Source: Muraenolepis orangiensis (lineage: Eukaryota > Chordata > Actinopteri > Gadiformes > Muraenolepididae). Taken from it: a stretch of DNA of 64,000 nt. The position numbers were made by a program, and so were the translations under genes. Every line of letters starts with the position of its first letter. The first letter of the stretch is position 1. Below the pieces are notes generated by a model. The model was not told the origin of the DNA. It did not search any database and was given only the letters and a program-made list of their open reading frames with translations. Location of the stretch: contig CM051007.1 of NCBI GenBank assembly GCA_027704905.1, forward strand, positions 22,246,812-22,310,811, written 5' to 3'. Positions 30,051 to 40,929 of this stretch are shown here, in pieces.

Positions 30051-30375
30051 GTATAGTTGAACCTCCCAAGGAACAACGGCCACCGCGCTTGTCGGGAGTT
30101 GAGCCGCTTGGCGGAAGCAAATAGTTGCTCTGCCCCCTCCAGCCAGTGCCTCCACTCCTCCAAGGCCAGGACCCTCGCCAGGAGCTCCCGATTCCGTACG
30201 TCTTAGTTCAGCTCCGCGGGTGAGAGCCGTTTGGAGAAGAACATACATGGGTGAGACTTCTGGTCCCCAGAGGATCGTTGGGACAGGACAGCCCCAACAC
30301 CGAAGTCAGATGCGTCCACCTCCACCACGAACTGGCTTGAAGGGTCTGGATGCCTCAGGACTGGTGCGGAGGTGA

Positions 30376-31080
30376 ACAGTCCATGGTTGGGGTAGGAGGT
30401 CTCTTTGACAATTTTTTGTGCATTCCTCAGACACCGTTTGTGGTGGGTAGTGTTTATTGCAGGGAGGGGTAATCCAACGATGTTGGGCAGTTTTCACCAC
30501 CCTCTGCAGCGCATTCCAGTCGGAAACAGTGCAGTTGCCGTACCACACTGTGATGCGGTTGGTGAGGATACTTCCAATGGCACACCGGTAAAAGTTCACC
30601 AGAATCTGAGGGGACAGGTGGGCTTTCCTCAGTCTCCTCAGGAAGAAGAGACACTGGTGAGCCTTCTTTACCAGTGAGGAAGTCTTGAGGGACCAAGAGA
30701 GGACCTCGGAGATGTGGACCCCCAGGAATTTGAAGCTGGAGACACACTCGACCTCCGTTGATGAGGATTGGGGCGTGTTCTCACTGTAGGCAAATTGGTG
30801 TTTATCCGTGACGGTGAGAGGCCAGATTTGAGGTAAGCCAGGACCAACCTCTCGAAGCACTTCATGATGATGGGGGTGAGTGCAACAGGGCGGAAGTTGT
30901 TGAAGCTTGCTGCAGAGGAATGTTTTGGCACTGGCACAATGGAGGTGGTTAAAGCACACTGGGACAACTGCCTGAGCTAGTGACATGTTGAAAATGTCAG
31001 TAAGGACCTCAGTCAGCTGCTCAGCGCAGTTCCTGAGCACGTGACCGGGGATGCCATCCGGACCAGCTGCCTTATGCGCA
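30376..31080 (-). mobile_element. LINE reverse-transcriptase fragment (L2/Rex1-type)
   Basis: On the minus strand: LRNCAEQLTEVLTDIFNMSL, then PVALTPIIMKCFERLVLAYL in another frame, an internal deletion, FKFLGVHISEVLSWSLKTS, FFLRRLRKAHLSPQILVNFY and ITVWYGNCTVSDWNALQRVV. These are conserved C-terminal blocks of fish L2/CR1-group reverse transcriptases. The catalytic YADD region is deleted and frames are broken. Confidence 0.85.
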
Positions 31081-31594
31081 TTTGTTCTGCTCAGTGCCGC
31101 ACTTTACTATGCATACTACCACCCACTTAAACACATACACCTACCTACACACACATACACACACACACACACATACACATAAATACATTTTGAAATGTTT
31201 ACCTCTGCTTGATTTTTATACATTCTTTCAAGTCTGTTCTAGCAGGGTTCAAATACGTTTTGTTTTAATTAGTTAATAAAAAGCATTGAAATAACAGATA
31301 TTCAAAGTTATGGATATTAAGTTACCAAAAATACTAATTGATACTAATTAGCTATATTAACAAATTAGAAATCCAATCATTCAACTAGAGTATTATAGGG
31401 AAGATTTGAAAGTTGCAAAGAAAGAGAGAGCAGAAGAGAGCAAGATTTTGAAAATAAACAATACAACTAAAATGTCCCTCCCTCCCTACGTCTCACCACC
31501 ACTGAGAAGGGTTGCATTCACACACCTGTGATTAGCAGGCAAGATGGCTTCTCTGAACCAATCATCAAAGACAGGCCCTGATTGGTCACTCACT

Positions 31595-32280
31595 TGTCAC
31601 AATGGGGTAGTTTGGTAGGACCCAGAACGCAGACCAAGACACAGTGAGGCAATAACGTGAAGCTTTATTAAAGCAAAAAACAGAGAGTGATCGGGGACAG
31701 GCCAGGGGTCTGGAAACTCGGAAGTCGGATCAGTGTAGTACAGGCACGTGGTCCGGAACGGGCGAGAGGTCTGGATACCGGGAGGTCGAGTAGCGGAGTA
31801 CCGACAGGTAGTAGACAGGCGCGTGTTCCGGGACAGGCGAGGAGTCTGGATACCGGAAAGTCAGATCAGTGTAGTACCGGCAGGTACTAGACCGGCGAGT
31901 AGTCCAGGACGGGCGAGGAGTCTGGATACCGGGAGGTCGAAGTAGCGACAGGTAATAGACAGGAGTAGTCCGGGACGGGCGAGGAGTCTGGATACCGGGA
32001 GGTCGGAGTAGCGACAGGTATTAAACCAGAGAGTAACACGGGACAGGCGATAAATCTTGGTACTGGGACATCGGTGTAACGATTCCGTCCAGAATGTACA
32101 AAGTACAAAGTAGTAAGTACAACGTACGACCTAGCCCCGAAGTGACGGGACGGCAGGGTATATGTACCCCCCATAGGTGACGTGATTAACATAATTACCA
32201 TCGGCAATTGCCGGCAGGTGTGTGTGTGCGCCGCCAAAGCACGCGGCTTGGCCACGCTGTCAACCACCGTAATCGTGACA
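31595..32280 (-). repeat. 3' LTR of gypsy element B
   Basis: It starts TGTCACAATGGGGTAG and ends ATCGTGACA on the + strand, 686 bp. It contains five or six copies of an approximately 65-75 bp unit centred on GGCGAGGAGTCTGGATACCG. It is related to the LTR at 26936-27447 but carries more internal repeats. Confidence 0.8.
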
Positions 32281-32292
32281 GTACCCCCCCCC

Positions 32293-33189
32293 TCAACGGG
32301 TGCCTCCTGGCGCCCCACCCGGCTTGTTGGGATGCTCCCGATGAAAGTTGCGGATGAGGGATGGATCCAGACTGTAACGGCGCGGGAGCCAACCCCGCTC
32401 CTCTGGGCCGTATGCCTCCCAGTCGATGATCCGGGGGGGTGGAGGAGATTCGGTGGGCGGGCGGGGCCCGGAAAGAGAGCCACCCCTTCTGCCCAGGTCG
32501 GTAGGAGTCTTCGAGGACGGCGGCCGCACGGTAGTACCCGTCCATGTCCTCCCTGACTGCAGGGTCTCCTCTGGAACCTCCTTTGGGGCTCTCCTCTGGG
32601 GGCCTCCTCTGGGGGCCTCCTCTGGGGGTCTCCTCTGAGGTCTCCTCTGGGGGACTCCTCTGGGGACTCCTCTGGGGTCTCCTCTAGGGGTCTCCTCTGG
32701 GGGTCTCCTCTGGGGGCCTCCTCTGGAGTCTCCTCTGGGACCTCCTCTGGGGGTCTCCTCTGGGGGTCTCCTCCAGGACCTCCTCTGGGACCTCCTCTGG
32801 AGTCTCCTCTGAGGTCTGCTGTGAGGTCTGCTCTGGACCTCCCCTCTCGTCGGCAGACGGGGGCTGCGCGATGTCGGCAGACAGGGCCCGACGTTGTCGG
32901 GCGGGTACGGCGCAACCTCGGCAGACGGGGGAAGCACAACGTTGGCAGCGTCGGCAGACGGGGGAAGCGCAACGTTGGGCAGCGCAGCGTCGGGCAGCGC
33001 AGCGCTGTCAGACGGGGGAAGAGCAGCGTCGGCAGCGGGACGCGGCGCCGGGACCCCTCTGATGAGGGAAGCAACGGTGGTTGCCAGGTCCCCAAGCTGG
33101 TCCATCATGGCCTGCAGCCCTTGACCCAACTGTCCGTGATGGGAAGCAATCCCGAGCCTCCACTGGTCGCGGACGACGCCGGGGTCCAT
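32293..33189 (-). CDS. Chimeric Gag-minisatellite-chromodomain ORF in gypsy element B
   Basis: A 298-codon uninterrupted ORF starts MDPGVVRDQWRLGIASHHGQ, typical of the Gag start of fish chromodomain gypsy elements (compare the ALI-like MDQLGDLA stretch). It then runs through Pro/Ala-rich sequence and an Arg/Pro/Glu-rich region encoded by 15-bp repeats (PEETPRG-like units, about residues 110-215). It ends with the chromodomain C-terminal half and the usual gypsy C-terminus (FHREHPNKPGGAPGG). No pol enzyme is present. It could be a by-product of an internal deletion that happened to stay in frame, or a retained structural protein. I cannot tell whether it is expressed. Confidence 0.55.
   Translation of the reverse strand: MDPGVVRDQWRLGIASHHGQLGQGLQAMMDQLGDLATTVASLIRGVPAPRPAADAALPPSDSAALPDAALPNVALPPSADAANVVLPPSAEVAPYPPDNVGPCLPTSRSPRLPTRGEVQSRPHSRPQRRLQRRSQRRSWRRPPEETPRGGPRGDSRGGPQRRPPEETPRGDPRGVPRGVPQRRPQRRPPEEAPRGGPQRRAPKEVPEETLQSGRTWTGTTVRPPSSKTPTDLGRRGGSLSGPRPPTESPPPPRIIDWEAYGPEERGWLPRRYSLDPSLIRNFHREHPNKPGGAPGGTR
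32565..32835. repeat. 15-bp GC-rich minisatellite
   Basis: About 17 units of CTCCTCTGGGGGNCT with variants. It lies inside the chimeric ORF and keeps a multiple-of-three period, so length changes preserve the frame. Confidence 0.9.
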
Positions 33190-33289
33190 AAGGGCTAACA
33201 GGACCTTCCACTCCTCCTCCTCCTCCCGCAGCGCCCGTGATCCGTGATCCTCAGGGAATCGATCAGGTGCATAACACGTTTGAGATCGC

Positions 33290-33704
33290 CGGGGCCCAGG
33301 TCAGGTAGTAGACAAGCATGTGGTCCGGGACAGGCGAGGAGTCTGGATACCGGGAGGTCGATCCGCGGAGTACCAGCAGGTAGTAGACCGGCGAGTAGTC
33401 CGGGACGGGTGTCTGGATACCGGAAGGTCGGAGTTGCGACAGGTATTAGACCGGAGAGTAACGCGGGACAGGCGATGAATCTGGGTACCGGGACATCGGC
33501 GTAACGATTCCGTCTAGAATGTACAAAGTACAAAGTAGTAAGTACAACGTACGACCTAGCCCCGAAGTGACGGGACGGCAGGGTATATGTACCCCCACAG
33601 GTGACGTGATTAACATAATTACCATCGGTAATTGCCGGCAGGTGTGTGTGTGCGCCGCCGTGTGGGCTTGGCCACGCCCCCTGTCAACCACCGTAACCGT
33701 GACA
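33290..33704 (-). repeat. Partial 5' LTR of gypsy element B
   Basis: It shares TGGATACCGGGAGGTCG units and the last 250 bases (from about 33475, including CGTAACGATTCCGTC and GTACAAAGTACAAAGTAGTA) with LTR 31595-32280. Its inner edge lacks the start of the other LTR (TGTCACAATGGGG), so it is truncated or rearranged. Confidence 0.7.
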
Positions 33705-34255
33705 TCGCTAATAGCTCCTAGTGGTTAAGAGTGTTCTGCATAATGTCCAAGATGATCTCCAAAAGAGCTCAGAGTGTTGGCATTGCCATTCATTTGCTAT
33801 GAGACACCCATATATCATCGCCCAAACATCAACCAATCGAATTTCAGTCCAATATTGTGGCCACTAAAATAGAATCATGAATACAACATTTTACTTAATA
33901 ATTCATAAATCTGCCACTATACCGCCAGACAGAATAGAAAACAATCTTTACACTTGTAAATAAATAAACTATAAAGAATACTAGTTTGTGTTTCAGAATA
34001 ACTTGAGATGGGGTCACGTTTGCTGTATTTGACAAGCTGTGCCGAGTGAGCATAACCTAGTGCCTCGGTCAGTAGTCTCGAACGTCCAAACTATAGCTCT
34101 GGCGCCGACGCCCAGGCTTATCACACACATGGGGATTTTGGACACAGTACTGCACACAACCCATATCCCAGACCAATGGTGTCAATAGTCCAATCCATAT
34201 GAAGCATAACTCTCATATGTTAGAAAATTGCCTAGCGTAGCGGTTCCTCCATCCT

Positions 34256-35900
34256 TCATTTCTGAAATTATTTTATTATGTCAGAATTGTAGCTTTTTTT
34301 CCCCATCCATCCATCATCTACTGCTTATCCGGGTCGCGGGTTGCTGTTCCAGCAGGGGACTCCAAACTTCCCTAGCTTATTTTCAGAAAATTAGTACTTT
34401 CAGAACATTTTCCAGAAATACTTTTTCTTTAGAAGGTTGTTATAAAGTGACGTCCAGTTACCTACTGGTTTATAACAGACACCTACCGATGTATAACTGG
34501 AAACCAACAGCTACAGTCAGCTGAAGTCATGTGTTGACTTTATTTAATCAGAGTTCTGAGCAAAAGCTGTTTCTTTTTTTGCTGCTACTAAATAAGTAGT
34601 GGTAGCTACAATGTAACACTTTATCCAATTATATATCAATGACCATGATGTAACACAATGGTAGTATGCATGCCATTATTTCAGAACACGGTTGACAAGA
34701 GAGTTTTCTCTGGCAGTCACCGGCTTAATCAGCATTGTGTGAATTCATTTTGAAAAGTACCGCACTCCAGCTTTTGGTTCATTAATCACGTTTTGAGGAA
34801 ATCTGGCAGTGCAATTTCCTTGTCCTTATGTAATCAAAGTGAGCTGGAGATCCGAGGGATATCAGAGATGAATATTGCGTCAACATGGGAGGTCAGCACT
34901 GATAACTTCTGTGACAGACATGACCATGCGTTGAGGTGAAATGTATTGGGCCATATTCGGTGACTTAAAAAGACAGTTTATTAGTCATGTAGTAAGTTAT
35001 TTCACTTTCAACTGTGGACAGCATATTACCTACTTATGTGTTGCTATGTGCATAATATAATCTCTATTGTATTTCATTGTGCCTTAAAACAATAAAAATA
35101 GGCTTATCATAAACATCCAGGTTTTTTGATATTGAACATTTTGTTCAAACTTTGTTTTGAAGGGAACAGCAATAAACTGCCAGAGTTGTGCCTTTGGGAC
35201 AGAAACCAACAAACATAACAGTAAGAACTGGCCATGACGGACCCAGCTAACTCTGCCATCCGCCAAGCCATCTCCAACCAGGGACTACTCCTTGGATGTC
35301 ACAAGGAGCTCCTCAAAGACACCGCCGACGCTATGCTGTCGCTCTGCACCAATGTCGCTGCCCTCTCCAGCCAATCAGGCACTCGCGCAACTGGCACAAA
35401 GAGGAGCCTTGAGAGCCTCACAGCTCAGGCAACTAACACCAACCTGAACATGCAAACCATGTCTAGCGAGCTCCGTGCCTTGACTGCTCTGATGGCCCGG
35501 TGTTTTCAGCAGAGCAGCACCAGCCCCCTTTTTCAGCCCCAAGCAGTATGATGGTCATTTTGAGTTATGTGGCACCTCCCTTCTCCAGTGTAGGATACTT
35601 TTCAGATACTCTTATCAGTCTAGCATGTATTAAATGACCAGTCTAAACGCTTTTATCTCCAGCCGACTCACTGGTCCGCCTCTAGTTTGATTTGAGGGCG
35701 CTTGGGAGTCCCACGCCATTGTTTTTGTTCTTACACTGAGTTCTGTAGGGAGTTTAGGAAGGTTTTTGACCACCCCTTTCTCGGTCGTGACTCTGCCACT
35801 CGCCTTATGCACATCCAACAGGATATCGATCGATGCCCTCCCATCCGGGATCAGACCAGCCGCCTGTCTCCTGCTGGGCCCTAACAGGGGAAGGGCCGGG
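34256..35900 (+). mobile_element. Gypsy family C, copy 1: LTR plus Gag remnant
   Basis: The stretch is repeated at 38058-39060 with very high identity. After an LTR-like region (AATAAA at about 35090) comes a Gag start at 35234, MTDPANSAIRQAISNQGLLL, then a broken capsid region (YTEFCREFRKVFDHPF, in another frame). The start of the unit overlaps the reverse complement of an L2-type tail (CCATCCATCCATCATCTACT). Confidence 0.7.
35234..35551 (+). pseudogene. Gag N-terminal fragment, gypsy family C copy 1
   Basis: The 105-codon ORF begins MTDPANSAIR and has a predicted helical N-terminal segment similar to fish Ty3/gypsy Gag (related to RTL/PEG10-type Gag). The frame breaks at the stop at 35551. 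Capsid-like words follow in other frames up to about 35880. Zinc-knuckle and pol parts are absent in this copy. Confidence 0.65.
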
Positions 35901-36017
35901 TGTTAACCAAAAAAAAGCCATTATTCACAAACATGGGGCCCCATTTAAACATAAGAACACACTTTATAACCAAAGGTAAACACTGGATAATGAATGAAGC
36001 AAGCACGCCTTGCTCTT

Positions 36018-36440
36018 ATCACGTTGTTGGTTAATTAATCACCTTTTGAGGAAATCTGGTGGTGCAATTTCATTGTCCTTATGTAATCAAAGGGAGCTGG
36101 AGACCTGGGGGATATCAGAGATGAATATTGTGTCCACATGGGAGGTCAGCACTGATAAGTTCCGTGACAGACATGACGTGCATTGAGATGAAATATATTG
36201 GGCCATATTCGGTCACTCAAAAAGACAGTTTATTAGTCATGTAGTAGGCTTTTTCACTTTCGATGGATGCATGTACAGTATATTACCCACATATTTTTTG
36301 CTATAATGACATAATTTAAAATTATTTTCCTTTTCAACAAGTACATAATATAATCTCTACTGTATTTCATTGTGCAAGATATAATCCTCAAAACTATAAA
36401 CATAAGCTTATCATTAACATCCAGTTACTTCTTAAGAATC
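36018..36440 (+). repeat. Gypsy family C, copy 3: partial LTR
   Basis: It matches the LTR parts at 34783-35110 and 38480-38790 (TTTTGAGGAAATCTGG, ATATCAGAGATGAATATT, ATTGGGCCATATTCGGT) with many substitutions. It has an extra stretch near 36310 and no Gag follows. It is older than the other two copies. Confidence 0.75.
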
Positions 36441-37310
36441 GATACACCTTTGGTTATCAATTGTTTGTAATGTAATGGAAAATACATGTTTTTTTAACAT
36501 TAAATAACGTTATACAGTTGTATAGTGTGATGCATGTATTGAGCCTTAATAGAATACTGTAGCAGTTGACCCTGCTTCATGCCACTCAATGGGGCTTCTC
36601 TGGGCCCCTCTGAATTCAGGACACAGGTAGTTGAGTGTGCACCGATCTATTGCAGAGTTGGAGAAGGGTTTAAGCAAGCAGAGCAGGTTGGTCCGCGCTT
36701 CCCTTGAGTATGTATGTGGCGATGGCGGGTTTAACCTGTGGGCCTTGATTGGCCAACGCACCGCAGGTGTGCAGCCTCACCCAGTCCCAGAGTCTTATCA
36801 GTCCGACTCAAGCCAGGTGAGCTGAAGCCAGCCACCAACAACAGACTCAATGCCAAATTGAGGCTGGGGAGAGAATCCCCGGCCCGAAAACGACTCTTCC
36901 TCTATGACAATCACGGATTGGATCGCAGGGCGAGTCGGGAGAGCCACTTGGGAAAACTCAATGTACTCAATGTTACGCCTCACTCAATGTGCGCCATCGT
37001 ATTGCTTTGGATCGCCTCACCCTCTGTGTTCACGCCACATTCTTATCATTCTTGTTATCACCATGATAAATCTTTCATTGGCTACAGCCTCCAAGTGTTC
37101 TGCATACACGTAGCCATCATCAACTCCTTCGGATCAAGTTTTCCAAAGCACTGTCAACGTGTTGATGAATGGCCTATTGACTACGGTGGACAGGGGAACA
37201 GAGCAAAGACAAAAGGACCATGAAGGGTATGCACATAATAGAGGGAGTAACCAAACACAATACTAATGTACACAAAGCCAAGGAGAAACAAAGACTTATG
37301 TGCTCACACA

Positions 37311-37529
<219 letters not shown>

Positions 37530-38057
37530 TACATACAAACACAATAGGAGTATTAAGTAATCCACCTTCTCAAACATCAAATGTGTTTGCCCGTCTTTTA
37601 CAACAGTTCATTTAAGGGAGTCATAGTTGTTCCTTTCACAAACAGTTATCAGTGTACACACCCACACCCACCCAGCTAAGAATATAAAATATATACTATG
37701 TATCTATTTAAAGACACAATTGCAGAAGTTCCATCGAGTGTCATCAGGTTAGGGTAGCTTAACAATTATAGAAAGCCTATTTTTACAATCTCCCATAACC
37801 AGTTTACACAACATAGTGGGGCAACATTGCTTGTGTTCATTGTGCGTTAAAAGTGCCAATTTTGGTGCACAGCTTAAAGCTTGAGTGCGGAAATTTGGAC
37901 TCCCTCCTCTGGCATTGAGACACAAACACAAACACTAAATGTTTGGCTATGAGAATGCCTGCAGATTCCCCTGTGCACCCTATCCACATCTCGCCCTTTC
38001 CTTCTAAATATGCAGAGGGAAAGACAAGGCAAAGTGTTGGAGTCGTTAGATGAGGTT

Positions 38058-40925
38058 ATCATTTCTGAAATTATTTTATTATGTCAGAATTGTAGCTTTT
38101 TTTCCCCATCCATCCATCATCTACTGCTTATCCGGGTCGCGGGTTGCTGTTCCAGCAACGGACTCCAAACTTCCCTAGCTTATTTTCAGAAAATTTGTAC
38201 TTTCAGAACATTTTCCAGAAATACTTTGTCTTTAGAAGGTTGTTATAAAGTGACGTCCAGTTACCTACCTTTTTTGCTGCTACTAAATAAGTAGTGGTAG
38301 CTACAATGTAACACTTTATCCAATTATATATAAATGACCATGATGTAACACAATGGTAGTATGCATGCCATTATTTCAGAACACGGTTGACAAGAGAGTT
38401 TTCTCTGGCAGTTAACCGGCTTAATCAGCATTGTGTGAATTCATTTTGAAAAGTACCGCACTCCAGCTTTTGGTTCATTAATCACGTTTTGAGGAAATCT
38501 GGCAGTGCAATTTCCTTGTCCTTATGTAATCAAAGTGAGCTGGATATCCGAGGGATATCAGAGATGAATATTGCGTCAACATGGGAGGTCAGCACTGATA
38601 ACTTCTGTGACAGACATGACCATGCATTGAGGTGAAATATATTGGGCCTCGGTGACTTAAAAAGACAGTTTATTAGTCATGTAGTAAGCTATTACACTTT
38701 CAATTGTGGACAGCATATTACCCACTTATGTGTTGCTATGTGCATAATATAATCTCTATTGTATTTCATTGTGCCTTAAAACAATAAAAATAGGCTTATC
38801 ATAAACATCCAGGTTTTTTGATATTGAACATTTTGTTCGAACTTTGTTTTGAAGGGAACAGCAATAAACTGCCAGAGTTGTGCTTTTGGGACAGAAACCA
38901 ACAAACATAACAGTAAGAACTGGCCATGACGGACCCAGCTAACTCTGCCATCCGCCAAGCCATCTCCAACCAGGGACTACTCCTTGGATGTCACAAGGAG
39001 CTCCTCAAAGACGCCGCCGACGCTATGCTGTCGCTCTGCACCAACGTCGCTGCCCTTCCTTCCGCTGAGTCCTTCCTAAACTCCTTACAGACCACCCCTT
39101 TCTCGGTCGTGACTCTGCCACTCGCCTTATGCACATCCAACAGGGAGGTCGTAGCATAGAGTACTCTGTTGAGTTGGATGGAATGACGAGGCCCTTCATA
39201 CAGTGTACCTCTCAGGGTTGAGCAAGGCAATAAAGGATGATTTATTGAGACAGCCCAGAGACCCTTGACCACCTAATCTCCCTGGCTATAAAGATTGACA
39301 ACCACCTTAGAGAGCGTAGAAGAGATAAAGCCCACCGTAGTCCAGTGCCCTCAGCCCTTTTTAGTCACCCTGCCTTGCTGATGGCCACTGAAGAGGAGCC
39401 CATGCAGGTGGGCCGGGCACGTCTCAACCCTTTGAGCTTCTCGAACCCCAGCTGGGGTCATTTCCCAGTCCGACCCCATCAGACCTTTCATCCGTGCCTC
39501 ACATCTACCACGACCTTGGAGAGATGCTCAACAAGGAACGTGCCCGCTCTCTTCCCCCTCACCGTCCCAACACCTGCGCAAAGTCACCTCTACAGTCTCT
39601 CCCTCCCAGAGAAAGCAGCCATGGAGACCTACATCAGCGAGTGTCTAGCCAAAGGCCTCATCCGACTCTCATCTTCCCCGGTGGCAGCGGGTTTTTCTTT
39701 GTTAAGAAGAAGGGTGGGGATCTCCGACCCTGCATTGACTACCGACAGCTAAATAACATCACCATGTTTAGGCACCAAGGGGCCCTAAAGGGGACCCTAG
39801 AGAAGCACACTGAACATGTGCGGTTGTTTCTTCAGCGCCTCCTGGAAGTCCGACTTTACGCAAAGGCAGAGAAATGCACCTTCCATGCTGTGAAGTACAA
39901 CAGTGAAGTACCTCGGTTTCATCGCCGAGAGTGGGCTCACTCGGCCTGATCCCTGCAAGATCAGGGCCATTGTGGCCTCAGCCCACCACCCACAAGGACC
40001 TCCAGAGATTCCTGGGCTTCGCCAATTTTTACAGGTGTTTTATCTGCAGTTACAGCCAGGTTGCTGCCCCTCTCAGCCAGCTAACATCCACCCTCCGTTC
40101 TCAATTCCTGGACCCCCGCCACCAACACCGCCTTCAGAGCTTTTAAGGAGCGCTTCACCTCGGCCCCGATCCTTCTCCATTCTGATGTGGGACTGGATGC
40201 CTCGGACACAGGCATTGGAGCTGTGCTCTCCCAGAGGTCTGTGGAGAACCAGAAGACCCAACCCTTACCGTTACCTTCCCACGGAGGCCAATTACGACAT
40301 AGGTAACAAGGAGCTGCTGGCATAGTGGCCACAAGAACCTGACCTATATCCGGTCTGCCCCATGAGCTTCCGCCAAGTGTGTTGGTCTCAGTTCCTCAGT
40401 CATGCGACTCCTCCTCCGCCTTCACGTTACACCCACTCTACTTCCCCTGGCCCATTGGCGCGCACTACCCGCCAGCAGGGGTGCACTCGCAAGTGAACAA
40501 CGTGCCCCTTTTCCTCATTGCCGCACCTGATTTCACTCATCATTTGACTCCCTACAAAAGCCTGGTCTGCACTCCTGTTCATCGCCAGTTCTTGCCATAC
40601 CTACCCTGTATGCCGGCCTACCTGCCTCAGAACCCCTTGAACCTAAACTTCCTTCCGGATTTCTGTTTTGAAGGTTTGACACATATCTTCTCACCTTTTT
40701 GGACATTGCAAACATTGTTTGATCTGTTTGAGTCTTTTTTGTTAATTATCTTCTGAGCTTTTTTGGACATTGCAAACTTTTTGATCAGTCTGAGTTTGAA
40801 CTGTTTTTTGATATTGAACATTTTGCTTTGTTTTGAAGTGAACAGCAATAAACTGCCCGTTGATTTTATTTTACTTCCACCTCCATAGTTATGCCTTTGG
40901 GTCCCAAACCAACAAACACAAATTC
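38058..40925 (+). mobile_element. Gypsy family C, copy 2: LTR to LTR with degraded gag-pol
   Basis: Its first kilobase duplicates 34256-35320 but lacks about 110 bp there (34475-34583). Then come a Gag start at 38926, an internal deletion, EEPMQVGRARLNPLSFS (end of Gag), reverse transcriptase words (FFFVKKKGGDLRPCIDYRQL; LYAKAEKCTFHAVKY), the connection THKDLQRFLGFANFYRCFI and RNase H words (DVGLDASDTGIGAVLSQR) in several frames. From about 40800 the LTR end sequence TTGATATTGAACATTTTG and GAACAGCAATAAACTGCC returns, marking the 3' LTR. The catalytic YVDD stretch is deleted. The copy is dead. Confidence 0.8.
38926..39159 (+). pseudogene. Gag N-terminal fragment, gypsy family C copy 2
   Basis: The first 45 codons equal those of the Gag fragment at 35234 except for a Thr-to-Ala change. 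The frame then jumps, through a deletion of about 500 bp relative to copy 1, into capsid-region sequence read in another frame and stops. It has no coding potential as Gag. Confidence 0.65.
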
Positions 40926-40929
40926 CTGC

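Larger units (their letters stand above)
27448..30375 (-). mobile_element. 5'-truncated Ty3/gypsy (chromovirus) element A, pol remnant
   Basis: Minus strand, from 30375 downward: RNase H with VVEVDASDFGVGAVLSQR and an in-frame stop soon after, a connection region interrupted by the hAT insertion at 28598-30050, integrase zinc finger (second His replaced), integrase core start AVDFVTGLPPSAGN in another frame, a large deletion of the rest of the catalytic core, the GPF/Y region (APRYVGPYIVDKV, HPTF), and a C-terminal chromodomain (YTVKKILDICRRG.. YLVDWEGYG). LTR 26936-27447 follows. It is a dead, frameshifted copy whose 5' part is lost at a junction with a LINE fragment at about 30375. Confidence 0.85.
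31595..33704 (-). mobile_element. Gypsy element B: 2.1-kb non-autonomous derivative
   Basis: It is bounded by LTR 31595-32280 and a partial LTR at about 33290-33704 in the same orientation. The flanks TCACT (31590-31594) and TCGCT (33705-33709) differ at one base and could be a 5-bp target duplication. Inside are a G-rich polypurine tract next to the left LTR, the last part of a chromodomain (DWEAYGPEERGWLPRRY), a 15-bp minisatellite and a Gag N-terminus. All of protease, reverse transcriptase, RNase H and the integrase core is missing. Confidence 0.75.

Noticed and set aside
30376..31080. A host gene encoding the 244-codon minus-strand ORF
   Set aside because: Its blocks are LINE reverse-transcriptase C-terminal motifs with an internal deletion.
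32070..33730. Many overlapping GC-rich ORFs on both strands
   Set aside because: They arise from GC-rich LTR and minisatellite sequence. Only the minus-strand 298-codon frame shows Gag and chromodomain similarity.
36546..37223. Possible exon in the 161-codon + ORF
   Set aside because: There is no recognisable domain, no convincing splice context, and it lies inside the retroelement block. It probably is degraded repeat sequence.
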